Source: Hyphomicrobiales bacterium
GTDB lineage: Bacteria; Pseudomonadota; Alphaproteobacteria; Rhizobiales; Beijerinckiaceae
DNA: 64,000 bases
Assembly (NCBI GenBank): GCA_028290285.1
Contig: JAQGKD010000072.1
Span: forward strand, 1-64,000
Reading direction: 5' to 3'
Part shown: positions 19,505-27,449 of the stretch, in pieces
How the letters are laid out: each line of letters begins with the position of its first letter
Numbering within the stretch: the first letter of the stretch is position 1
Program-made: the position numbers and the translations under genes
The notes under the pieces: generated by a model
Seen by the model: only the letters and a program-made list of their open reading frames with translations
What the model was told of the DNA's origin: nothing
Database searches by the model: none

Positions 19505-19922
19505 CCATGAATGCGAGCAGCTGCGTCAAGCTATAGTCTGATTCGCAGAGCTTACGTTGTCCCCGACGGGCGGCAGCGATCAGCGCGTTCCCAACCCGTC
19601 GGAGGAAGTCGGCCAGGCACTCGACGATGTCGGTCAAGCCCAACAAAAATCGGCCGAGCCGTTCTAAAGGATTAGAATCGTCCGGCCCCTCCGTCGCGTG
19701 CTCCTCCAGCTGCCGCCTCGTCAATTCCCGGTGCATACTCACCGGAATCGCGATGAGCGCGTCTCCATATTTCTTCCGCGAGATGTGGTGCCCCTCTCTG
19801 CCGTCGCAGTCCCAGTTCTCAAAGCCCCAAAGGGAATCGAGTTTCTGACCTTTTTGCTGGGCCCGCCGTTGCGCACGCTGGCGGCACATGAATCGGTCAT
19901 GGTCATCCATGGGGCGCCTCAC
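19443..19922 (-). CDS. Putative HNH/GHH-type nuclease
   Basis: A 159-residue protein. The segment from residue 37 reads WDCDGREGHHISRKKYGDAL, with a His pair at 45–46 and a further His at 64 (SMHRELTRRQ), the arrangement of a degenerate HNH/GHH metal-finger nuclease; the C-terminal half is helical. The GTG start overlaps the stop of the upstream HTH gene (GTGA), and the 3' end overlaps polB, so the three genes are one translational unit. HNH nucleases are a regular companion of casposon PolB and Cas1. The domain call rests on the histidine pattern and context and is tentative; an ATG at 19910 is an alternative start. Confidence 0.55.
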   Translation of the reverse strand: MRRPMDDHDRFMCRQRAQRRAQQKGQKLDSLWGFENWDCDGREGHHISRKKYGDALIAIPVSMHRELTRRQLEEHATEGPDDSNPLERLGRFLLGLTDIVECLADFLRRVGNALIAAARRGQRKLCESDYSLTQLLAFMGALHKCLGATLATLAHEIGE

Positions 19923-20506
19923 TGCTGCGCCGTCTGGCGGTAAATATCGACGAACGAGAGGTCGCCAACGCTATCGAGTTTGCGAAGGACGTTGGGGCGC
20001 GTCTCGAAGGGCCAGAGTTTCCCGACCGTGTCCCTCAGCCCAAACCCGACGAATGGCTTCAGGTGCGAGGCATCGTTCGCTTCCAGAAACCTGTTCACGG
20101 CCACCCAATGACGGCCGATATCGCTGGCTGCATCATGGGTGACGGTGACATCACGCAGCTTCCCCCGACTTGCCATGACCAGGGTAACGGGGCGGTCGTC
20201 GACGATGATCCAACGGCGTCCTTCACGGCGGGAGATCGTGTTCTGCTTCTGGTAGCGGCGAACCCGCTCCGCCGAGACCCGCACCTCCTTGGCGGCCTGC
20301 TTCTGGGTAGCCCCCTTCTTTATCAGCTTCAGCGCCCTCTCGAGCGGATCGTCCTTGTCGAAGGGGGCGCGGACCTCTGAGCGCGTGTCGCCAGCTTTCG
20401 CGTGTCCGCGTGCCTGGGACCGGCTCTTTCCTACTGCAAGCCCGCGGGCAATTCGGGCTTGATATTCTTTCGTGTAGTCTCGTGTCCGTGTCTGGTTCGT
20501 CGCCAT
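19919..20506 (-). CDS. HTH DNA-binding protein of the polymerase operon
   Basis: A 195-residue basic protein. The N-terminal 55 residues are Arg/Lys/Gln-rich. A resolvase-like helix-turn-helix follows (ALKLIKKGATQKQAAKEVRVSAERVRRY, about 64–91), then a compact domain of the kind found with such HTHs in Rhizobiales and actinobacteria (RHWVAVNRFLEANDASHLKPFVG; FETRPNVLRKLDSVGD). GGAG lies seven bases before the ATG at 20506. It is first in the HTH–HNH–PolB operon and divergent from the MerR-like pseudogene across 77 bp, so it could regulate both or bind the element ends. Its exact role is unknown. Confidence 0.65.
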   Translation of the reverse strand: MATNQTRTRDYTKEYQARIARGLAVGKSRSQARGHAKAGDTRSEVRAPFDKDDPLERALKLIKKGATQKQAAKEVRVSAERVRRYQKQNTISRREGRRWIIVDDRPVTLVMASRGKLRDVTVTHDAASDIGRHWVAVNRFLEANDASHLKPFVGFGLRDTVGKLWPFETRPNVLRKLDSVGDLSFVDIYRQTAQQ

Positions 20507-20583
20507 GCTTCGCTCCCGTGTTTGAGGGAGCGCGACAATCAGGCGCGCGAATCCTGGAAAATGGCTTTTGGCGTGGGGCTCTT

Positions 20584-21710
20584 ATGGCGGGCGGGATCGA
20601 CAGTGAGCAGACTTGGGAGAGCCAGGCGGACATTACGAGCTGTTTGCGGGAGACCGGCGTGACTCGCGACCAGATTAACCGTTGGCGTATTGGAGGGCTT
20701 TTGCGGCCATATGTCAGAAGCCGAACGCCTATCGCGGAAGCACGGTGTTATATCCGGTCGGCACTTGCGCCCAAATCCGCAGGGTTCAGGAGCTCTTCAA
20801 AGTAAAGAAGCGGGTGCGTGCAGTCGCACTCAATCTTTGGCGCGAAGGTTTGTGGGTTCGTGAAGACCTTTGGCGTCCTAGGCTTCGTATGCACGCTCTA
20901 GTCGCAGACCGCGCCCTAGCGATCCTTCATCGTGCGAATTCCCGACAAAATCGCGATTGGCAGGAAGAAACATTCTCGGACAAAGCCCCCAAAGTTCCCA
21001 TCAAGAGCATTATTTTGTCCCGCGTTATAGGACGTCTAGAGCACTATGAACTCGCGACCTTCTATGGGGTCATCCTTGACGTCGCGTCGAATGAGTTCAA
21101 TTACTTTGCAAGTCCTAAAGGCCACGAAGAAGTGTCATACGATGAAACCGTGATGGTCAAAGCACTCGATTTCAAAGCGTCAGAAAACCAAAAGATTTTA
21201 GGCGAAGGCCTGAATTTAATCGAGGTACTGCCTCCCGCCCTGCGAAATATCCAGACCGCTCTATCGACGAGTTCTTTCAGCGAGGCTTCGCAGGCAGCTG
21301 CTGCCGATATCGCAAGCGCTCGGGCCGATGCTGTAAATGGATTTCAAATTGCCCTTTCAATGTATGAAGGCCTCAGGTGGGTATACGGTGACGGGGCATT
21401 TGGGCTGCGCTTCATCAATTGGATTGCTCAGAGAGCGCCCGATGCCGTGGTCGATGGAATGACGCTGGCGATGCTGCGTCTGCGGGCGGTCCCGGATGCG
21501 ATACTTTCGTCACAACAAATCGCGGCACTCGCTTTGCAGGCACGTGAAATGGAGATCTTGTCAAAGCGGATTGAGGGGATATGGCGTAACAATCCTCATT
21601 TCAAAGAGGTCTTCACACCCAAGCGAATTCGCGATGCTTTTGCAGATGAATTCAGCATGAAACGTTGGATTGAAGCCGTAAATGCCGCTAGAATCCATTC
21701 TCAGAAATAG
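20584..21710 (+). pseudogene. MerR-like HTH protein, frameshifted
   Basis: The frame starting at 20584 encodes a MerR-type HTH (ITSCLRETGVTRDQINRWRIGGLLRP) and then loses meaning. The frame that ends at 21710 supplies the expected continuation (GSTVLYPVGTCAQIRRVQELFKVKKRVRAVALNLWREG) and about 250 further residues, mostly helical, with no recognised domain. The switch falls between about 20710 and 20735 and needs a one-base loss or two-base gain. No slippery heptamer is present there, so programmed frameshifting is unlikely. The long distal frame could only start at a TTG (20682), which would lack the HTH. It lies immediately upstream of the cas1-like gene, perhaps once as its regulator or end-binding partner. 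Confidence 0.65.
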
Positions 21711-21723
21711 ATGCGCTTTGGAG

Positions 21724-22858
21724 ATGTTTGTGCCGGCTCCTATGAAAGCGAAAGCGTCAACAGCGACCTTGAAGCTTCAGGCCGCTGAAGTTGCGTCGAG
21801 CTCCGATGCTCACGCTGAAACTGATGACCACGCGTGGGGCAAACGCTCGGAAATTTGGGAAAGGCGATACCAGCATGGACCAAAAAATGGGTCCATGCGC
21901 GAACGCTCCCGCGACCCCTTGATCCTCAATGGCCACGAAGCCTCCCTTCGCGTTGAAGGCGGGACACTTCTGGTTCGGAACGGCTTTACGCACTACCCGC
22001 AGAAGCAGGAAACCCACCGGGTGTTCCGGGGTCAGGCGGACCGCCCGGAGCGAATTATCCTCCTCGACTGCTCCGGTTCGTTATCGTTCGACGTCCTCTC
22101 ATGGCTTTCGGAGCAGGATATCTCGCTCGTAAGGGTCGACTGGCGTGGAGAGGTTCTGTGCATAGCCTCGAAGTCGGGCTATGCCGCGAACCCTTATCGG
22201 GTCCAATGGCAGCGGGACACGCGAGCAGACGAACACGCCCGGATGGAGTTCTCAATTTCGCAAATTACAAAGAAAATAGAAAATTCAATCCTGACCCTAG
22301 AAAAATCGGTCCAAAAGTCAGCGACATGGAATAAAGCCATGGAGGTCGCATATTCGACCCTGACGAAATTGGACGAACGTCAACCAAAGAACATTATTGA
22401 ATTGCGGGTCGCCGAGGCGAATGCCGCAGCCGCCTATTTCCGGGCCTGGAAAGGTATGCCAATCCGTTGGCGCGGCACCAGCAAAAGGCCAATTCCGGAA
22501 AATTGGAAAGTAATCGGGCAGAGGACGTCGATATTTCAAAGGGCTGGAAATCGAAACGCGTCTCACCCCGTGAACGCGATGTTGAATTACGCCTACACCG
22601 TCCTGCAGAGCGGAATTCGGATCAAGGCTATTTCCGAGGGATATGATCCGACAATTGGGATTATGCACGAGGGGGCAAACGGCTCCGCGGCCTTTGTTTT
22701 TGATTTTAGTCGAGCCAGAACGCGCGCTTATGGACCGCAAGGTTCTGGGCTTTGTCAAAGGACATGTTTTTGATCCTGCAGATTTCACGCTTAGATCGGA
22801 TGGCGTTTGTCGATTAAATCCTCAATTGGCCCGTTACGTGGCGGCGCTTTCTACGTAG
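21724..22858 (+). pseudogene. cas1: Cas1-family integrase (casposase-like), frameshifted near the C-terminus
   Basis: The N-terminal domain has the Cas1 strand pattern LILNGHEASLRVEGGTLL and RIILLDCSGSLSFDVLSWLSEQDISLVRVDW. The metal-binding triad is visible: Glu in RVAEANAAAAYFRAW (codon 22414), His in IMHEGANG (22666) and Asp in FVFDF (22702). Directly after the Asp the frame breaks: one extra T in the TTTT run at 22704–22707 sends it into a short tail, while the next frame reads on as VEPERALMDRKVLGFVKGHVFDPADFTLRSDG and ends at 22858, the normal Cas1 C-terminus. There is no Cas2, no CRISPR array and no effector gene. Without Cas2 but with PolB, terminal repeats and a 14-bp duplication, a casposase origin is inferred. 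The start is uncertain (ATG at 21682 or 21724). Confidence 0.85.
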
Positions 22859-23096
22859 GCTTCACAAGTCGTCAGACATGGCTGAGGCGCTCTTGCTACG
22901 CCGAGATATCGCAAACTTTGCAGAAGGCCGCGGCGGTCGTAGGGTGGCGGTGAAGACGCCATTTTGGGGAGACCGAACAAAATGAAGATTGATAATGCGG
23001 CGTAGTGACAGAATACGCGGTCGCCAGGCGAGCCGTGGCCCTGCTCCGAGCTATTTGCTAAACTTTCTCCGGAATTTCGCCTCATCGGCGCGGCTG

Positions 23097-23753
23097 ATGC
23101 ATGCTTCCATCGCTAGCTTCCGATCCGACGAGGATCTTATTCGGGAAGCAATCCGTCAGTACGCGATCGGGCTCACCTCATGCCTTGAGACTTACTACCG
23201 AGACCTTTACGTCGCGCTGTTGGAAACTGACGCGCAGTTCCTGCAGCGGCTCTTTTCAGGCGATAAGTGGGGAGCCCGGTTGGTTAGAATTCGTGCGACC
23301 GAGCCCGGAGATATCTCGGACGCCGAGCTGGCCGGTGAGCTGATAAAATTTCAAAATCTGTTCGGGATTGACCAGGCGCTTTCCGAAATCCTTCAGCCGA
23401 AGGGCTACATTGAGGCGCTAAGCAGCAGCGAGTTTATGTGTATGATTCCGTCCAAGCGTTCTGACATTGCCTCTATAAAGCTTTGGCCAGACTGGCAGAT
23501 CCAATTCTCCAGCATTTTTGATCACCGTCATGAATTCGTTCACGACGCCAACAAGGTTTGCGGTGTGACGCCCGCCCAAATGGCGGGCATCGAGGCGACA
23601 GCGCTCCTCGTCCCGCAGCTCACGACGTTTCTTGTAGCGCAGGAACTCGGCGCGAGGGGGGCACTTCTTGCGATGAATGGGGCCTTGCCTACGGTTCTCA
23701 TCGTTGAGGATCTGATCTCCAATGATTGGGAGATTGTTCGGGAGAGTACCTGA
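23097..23753 (+). CDS. HEPN-domain putative ribonuclease
   Basis: A 218-residue mostly helical protein from the ATG at 23097; the frame also allows starts at 22995 or 22989, but the added residues look non-coding. The motif RHEFVH (codons 23525–23542) fits the R-X4-H catalytic signature of HEPN RNases, in the setting SSIFDHRHEFVHD. The pattern resembles RiboL-PSP-type HEPN proteins, which act in RNA repair and anti-phage abortive responses. It stands alone between cas1 and the convergent SLOG gene, so it is best seen as cargo. No antitoxin partner is evident. Confidence 0.55.
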   Translation: MHASIASFRSDEDLIREAIRQYAIGLTSCLETYYRDLYVALLETDAQFLQRLFSGDKWGARLVRIRATEPGDISDAELAGELIKFQNLFGIDQALSEILQPKGYIEALSSSEFMCMIPSKRSDIASIKLWPDWQIQFSSIFDHRHEFVHDANKVCGVTPAQMAGIEATALLVPQLTTFLVAQELGARGALLAMNGALPTVLIVEDLISNDWEIVREST

Positions 23754-23915
23754 CACAAGGAAATAGACGGTGTTTACGGCCTTATAAACTGTCTGTCGAC
23801 GAGTTGCAGAGTCTCGGCTAGACCCTTGCGCCGCCGCGTCCGCACCAGCAAGATCGGAGACTTCACTGCAAACGACGAATTGAATCGAGCAGATCGCACG
23901 ATAACGAATTTTATC

Positions 23916-24797
23916 TCACGACAGCCACGAATCGACGATTTCTCGAACCTGGCGAGCCACCTGCTCTATTTGATCGTCGTTCGCCAGGGCACGAAGTTGA
24001 TCATTTAAGGCAGCGGGGATCCGGTCTCTCAGTCCTTCGATATGCGCCATCGAGGCTTCGTAGCTTGGCGCCTGGGGTCCGCGTGGAACCCGTCTAATGG
24101 GGTCGAGCACGCCCAGCGCTATCGCGAGGTCCCGTGCGGCACCGCCGAACGCACCAAGTGGTACGAGGGCTTTCCCCTCTTTGAGAGTGAATATCGCTTC
24201 CTCAATTATACCGGGCATTGCGCCCTCATAACGGTCGTCCGGATTAGCGATAATGCCCATCTTGCCGCCGATGGCGACGCGCGCATCCGCTATCCGCGCG
24301 GCAGCGCGTCGCGCTGCGGAATGGCCATGGACAGGGTCGACGGACGGTAGTGCCGCGAGCCAAGAATCGTACTCGCCACTATCGCCTATTTCCATACGGG
24401 CAAATCGCTCTCCTACAAGGAGCCCGTCTCCGCTCCACCTCGCCGGCAGCAGGTCGTCTCCGATGTGAAGAAGCGTTTTCGCCGTCCCCCTCCTCTCTTT
24501 AAGAGCCGCCTTGAGCTCGGCAAAGGACGTGCGTCTTAAAACTGGTTCTGGGAGAAGGTGTGTGAACGGCACGTGATCTTCCCCCGCATAGGCACCGGCA
24601 AGATGCCGGAAGACTTTGAATGTGTAACCGGTTGGGCGAAGATCCCCGGCGTAGAGGATCTGGCCGCCGGCGCGTACCAACTCCATGCAAATGGACATCA
24701 ACGCGCGGTCGATCTCGCGGGCAGGGAATCCTAGCTTCGCTCGGTCTGGCGCTGCGCTGATCGACAAGGCGACCATACGTCCTTCGAGCGGTTTCAT
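23916..24797 (-). CDS. SLOG-domain nucleotide-ligand sensor/effector
   Basis: A 293-residue protein with a Rossmann-like SLOG fold: VALSISAAPDRAKLGFPAREIDRALMSICMELVRAGGQILYAGDLRPTG at the start, ADARVAIGGKMG in the middle, and AMPGIIEEAIFTLKEGKALVPLGAFGG, the pattern of LOG/SLOG nucleotide-binding proteins. It is the last gene of the TIR operon; its ATG overlaps the TIR stop (ATGA). In Thoeris, the SLOG part of ThsA binds the cyclic ADP-ribose isomer made by a TIR protein. No SIR2 or membrane effector domain is visible here, so it would have to act by itself or through another partner. The function is inferred from family and neighbours. Confidence 0.6.
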   Translation of the reverse strand: MKPLEGRMVALSISAAPDRAKLGFPAREIDRALMSICMELVRAGGQILYAGDLRPTGYTFKVFRHLAGAYAGEDHVPFTHLLPEPVLRRTSFAELKAALKERRGTAKTLLHIGDDLLPARWSGDGLLVGERFARMEIGDSGEYDSWLAALPSVDPVHGHSAARRAAARIADARVAIGGKMGIIANPDDRYEGAMPGIIEEAIFTLKEGKALVPLGAFGGAARDLAIALGVLDPIRRVPRGPQAPSYEASMAHIEGLRDRIPAALNDQLRALANDDQIEQVARQVREIVDSWLS

Positions 24798-25945
24798 CCG
24801 AGTTCACTCAAGGTTACGAGTTTTGCACCTGGCGCGACCAAGTTCAGGCACTTTCGAAGCAGATCGCTTTCGATGCGGGCAAGAGGCGGGTCCGGATAGA
24901 CGATAGTGAATGCTATCGCCGCCCGATCAATGATGTCGAAAAGCTCCGGGGGGCGAGGAAGAACGAGCGCGTCTAAAATCCCGGCTCGATCGAGGAGGCG
25001 CTGCGCTTGGGCTTCAAAGAGATCACAACGTAGGCCTTCGGAGAGAGTCTCTACAAGAAGAGGCTCGATCCATTCCTCTAGAGGCCGATCAAGCGATAAA
25101 CGTACCTTGGGCAGGTTTGCGCCGTAGGGATAAGTTCGACTAATGCGGCCCCGGCCAACATCAGCGAGTACAATCGGCCGACGCGCACGCTTGGCCGAAG
25201 TCAACTCATAAACACACCAAGGCCTCGAATCGTAAACGTCCGATACGATCGCGAGCAGGGTGCCGCGACCGATCGTCTCGTCGAACTTTGCTTTGAAATC
25301 GTCGCCTGGCGAGAGCTCCATCGCGTCGTAGAATGTCTCCAAGGGAACATCGTGTCCAGAATTGTTGACGTAGTCGACGATGGCTCGTGCCGTCGAGTCA
25401 CCATCCGATTTTGCGTGGCTCACGAACAGGGGTTCGTCTCTACCGATCGAGCCGAGCGCACTTCGTAAATGCTGCCGAAGCGTGAACACGAGATGCAGCA
25501 AGAGCCGAGTGTCGCGCGACGACGGTGTCGTAAGTGCGGTTTGCCAGATATCGCGCCGTGCGTACTGGATATGCCCCTCAATATCCGTCTGCAGGGGCGG
25601 ATCGCGCGTCGGGCTGCCGAAGGGAATGTAGACATCCGCGTTCCCCCGCGCCGCCATGTCTGCCTGCAGGTTGGCAACGTAACGTCCCCAGAGGGCAGCC
25701 TCCTCGTGCATAAAATCGTCGTGCAACAACACCACAGCATTGTGGGTCGCCGCGGAAAGATCAACGTCCAAGGGCGGGCCGGACACGGACCAGGATTCGC
25801 TTCTGAATCTGACAGGGATCCGGTAAGCGACTCCGTCGCGCTCCATTCCTATCCCGTCGAAGTGCGTCGAAATCAATTGAGACGAGTGCGCTCGCAGCTT
25901 TGACTCGGTCGCCCAGAGCACATGGATCCGGAGATAGTCGATCAT
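24794..25945 (-). CDS. TIR-domain protein with N-terminal receptor-like domain
   Basis: A 383-residue protein. Residues 1–165 form an uncharacterised αβ domain (VLWATESKLRAHSSQLI; HNAVVLLHDDFM). The TIR domain spans about 172–290: PLFVSHAKSDGDSTARAIVDYV, then LSPGDDFKAKF, then SRPWCVYELTSAKRA with the putative NADase glutamate Glu247. A tail of about 90 residues follows. Its stop overlaps the start of the SLOG gene, and a 41-bp gap separates it from the second TIR gene, giving a single operon. TIR enzymes of bacterial immunity cleave NAD or make signalling nucleotides for SLOG-type receptors. Confidence 0.75.
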   Translation of the reverse strand: MIDYLRIHVLWATESKLRAHSSQLISTHFDGIGMERDGVAYRIPVRFRSESWSVSGPPLDVDLSAATHNAVVLLHDDFMHEEAALWGRYVANLQADMAARGNADVYIPFGSPTRDPPLQTDIEGHIQYARRDIWQTALTTPSSRDTRLLLHLVFTLRQHLRSALGSIGRDEPLFVSHAKSDGDSTARAIVDYVNNSGHDVPLETFYDAMELSPGDDFKAKFDETIGRGTLLAIVSDVYDSRPWCVYELTSAKRARRPIVLADVGRGRISRTYPYGANLPKVRLSLDRPLEEWIEPLLVETLSEGLRCDLFEAQAQRLLDRAGILDALVLPRPPELFDIIDRAAIAFTIVYPDPPLARIESDLLRKCLNLVAPGAKLVTLSELG

Positions 25946-25986
25946 TCAGCACGCCCGTCTTAAACCAGTATCCAAAAAAACTGGGC

Positions 25987-26532
25987 CTAGGTCTTCAACC
26001 ATAGTGAAAGCTCGGTAGCAGTGTTGCTCTTCCTATTCCAAACCATGTACACTGAACTAGAGTGTCCTTGCAGTGGCCCATATACAATGCGGTCATAGAC
26101 ACCGAGATATTCTTGCTCAGCCCATTTAGTTTCAGTCGCCTTGTCCGGACCTGGCAGGATGACCGTGTGCGCCGCGTTCTTGAACCCGTCCGAAAGACCG
26201 AGCTCCCACGGCACCCACCGGCTATCCTTGCTGTTCGGCGTGGTTAGCATGATGAACCTGTGGCAACTGCGAATGCGACTGCGCAGCAAATCGGCCGTCT
26301 CGGGCGAGGTGTAAGGCGGCAAACTTTCGTCTTTTTTATCGACGTAGACGACGGCGCCATGATCTTCGAGGATACGAATGACGCCCGGCAGCAAATCAGA
26401 ATCCTTTGAGGAATGCGAAAGGAATGTTGAGCCTGATGGTGAGCGCTGCTCGGCCTTGCGCAGGACCGAAGCCTGCTCGTTAAGCGTTCCGCCCGCCAAG
26501 CGAATTCGGTCCCGAGTGAGGTACTCAACCAT
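25987..26532 (-). CDS. TIR-domain protein, second of the operon
   Basis: A 181-residue protein from the ATG at 26532, which overlaps the stop of the upstream TIR pseudogene by 8 bp; a longer frame to 26607 would run deep into that gene. The TIR fold shows STFLSHSSKDSDLLPGVIRILEDHGAVVYVD, then CHRFIMLTTPNSKDSRWVPWELGLSDG with a conserved glutamate in WEL. The C-terminal 60 residues are not recognised. Position in the operon suggests it supplies a second signal specificity, as multiple ThsB proteins do in Thoeris, but that is inference. Confidence 0.68.
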   Translation of the reverse strand: MVEYLTRDRIRLAGGTLNEQASVLRKAEQRSPSGSTFLSHSSKDSDLLPGVIRILEDHGAVVYVDKKDESLPPYTSPETADLLRSRIRSCHRFIMLTTPNSKDSRWVPWELGLSDGFKNAAHTVILPGPDKATETKWAEQEYLGVYDRIVYGPLQGHSSSVYMVWNRKSNTATELSLWLKT

Positions 26533-27060
26533 TTCGCTGCATCCTCGGTCGCGAGTTAACGAGCAAACGTTTCGATTTCGCGTTCGCACTCTCGATAGCG
26601 ATGGCAAGCGCCTCCGGTGCGCTCAGGATCCGATCCCACAAAAGCCATTCGGCATAACCGCTGTCTATGTTGTCTTGGAGCCTGAGAGGCTTGGACGTCC
26701 CGCCATTCGGATAAATTTGCAAAGTCGGCAGAAGCACCGCTACTAAACCCATCTGCTGGTTTAACGACGCCATGATCTCCCAGTCGACATATTTTCGTTT
26801 CGGAGTTTCCAGACCGCATAGGACGATCGTGCACGAACTGCCATCCAGATGGTGTTCCCTGATTCGGCGCATGATGTAGTCCACCTCGGCGCTGTCGATG
26901 CGCGGCGTTCGAGAGAATTGTCAGTTAATGCCTGGTACGTCTCATGAAATGCCGTCGAGAAGCTATCGTAGTAATGCTGGTCTCCCCTATGATGATAGCT
27001 CACGAAGACCTTGCGGCGTACCGGAGGTCTGGCGGGTGGAATTGAAAGTCCGAAACTCAT
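26525..27060 (-). pseudogene. ThsB-like TIR protein (DUF1863 type), frameshifted
   Basis: The frame starting at 27060 begins RRKVFVSYHHRGDQHYYDSF and is meaningful to about LTDNSLERR. The matching continuation is in another frame: IDSAEVDYIMRRIREHHLDGSSCTIVLCGLETPKRKYVDWEIMASL, the ThsB-type pattern, ending at 26525. The break is near 26910–26916, in the sequence CGCCGCGCATCG, and is equivalent to losing one base. It is the first gene of the TIR–TIR–SLOG operon, and its stop still overlaps the next start, so downstream translation may persist. The truncated product would lack the catalytic half. A sequencing error is the main alternative. Confidence 0.68.
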
Positions 27061-27407
27061 CCGCGATCACCGGCCACTGCGACATAATGTGTTTAGTTAC
27101 GGCCGTAATCCCCAGAAAACAATTTCTTCAAGCCGGTCCTATTGGAACTCACGATGACCCGCGCACAAACCAGTTTATTCGGCATGCCTACGCTCGGCTT
27201 GGCGGGGGCCGCCATTAATCTCATCCTGCGCGACCACAACATCAGTGGGGCACTTTACGGTCGGAGAAGCCGAGCACGTCCGATAACCGCCTTTCACGAC
27301 ATGGCTTTTGAGAAGGCACGACCGGACCGAATTTTGATGCAGGTCATTAGAAATTGGAACACAGCCTCGCTCACGGTTTTTTCCGAAATGAACCCAGCAG
27401 TCCGCAG
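27061..27407. other. Element right end, promoter region of the TIR operon, no supported gene
   Basis: This 347-bp stretch lies between the start of the TIR operon and the right inverted repeat. Frames on both strands run through the repeat and beyond the element end, and none resembles a known family, so no gene is called. The minus-strand promoter of the TIR/SLOG operon is expected here. Confidence 0.4.
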
Positions 27408-27449
27408 GGGTGCCCAAACCGCGGCTAACCGCTGCGATAGAATTATCCC
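27408..27449 (-). repeat. Right terminal inverted repeat (42 bp)
   Basis: Read on the minus strand from 27449, it begins GGGATAA and ends TTTGGGCACCC, matching the left repeat at 32 of 42 positions without gaps. It abuts the right copy of the 14-bp target duplication. Confidence 0.88.

Larger units (their letters stand above)
12264..27449. mobile_element. Casposon-like element with anti-phage cargo (15,186 bp)
   Basis: Bounded by imperfect 42-bp terminal inverted repeats and a perfect 14-bp target duplication. It encodes a Cas1-family protein without Cas2 or CRISPR repeats, a family-B DNA polymerase, an HNH-like protein and an HTH protein: the hallmark set of casposons, whose Cas1 integrase makes 14–15-bp duplications. 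Cargo is a DRT3 reverse transcriptase pair, a HEPN protein and a TIR/SLOG operon. Base composition is visibly more AT-rich than the flanks, most strongly in drt3. The cas1, MerR-like and one TIR gene are frameshifted, so transposition is probably lost. Excising the element and one duplication restores a cckA–recA spacer of about 176 bp. Ends and gene set are read from the sequence; the name casposon is inference from family knowledge. Confidence 0.85.

Noticed and set aside
21724..22858. A CRISPR–Cas locus
   Set aside because: Only a Cas1-like gene is present. There is no Cas2, no effector and no array of regularly spaced repeats within the window.
16175..22877. A 9-bp inverted repeat (GTCTGACGA at 16175–16183 and TCGTCAGAC at 22869–22877) as the ends of a smaller element containing only polB to cas1
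   Set aside because: It does not extend in either direction, has no flanking duplication, and a 9-bp match is expected by chance at this search size. The 42-bp repeats with a 14-bp duplication at 12264 and 27449 explain the ends far better.
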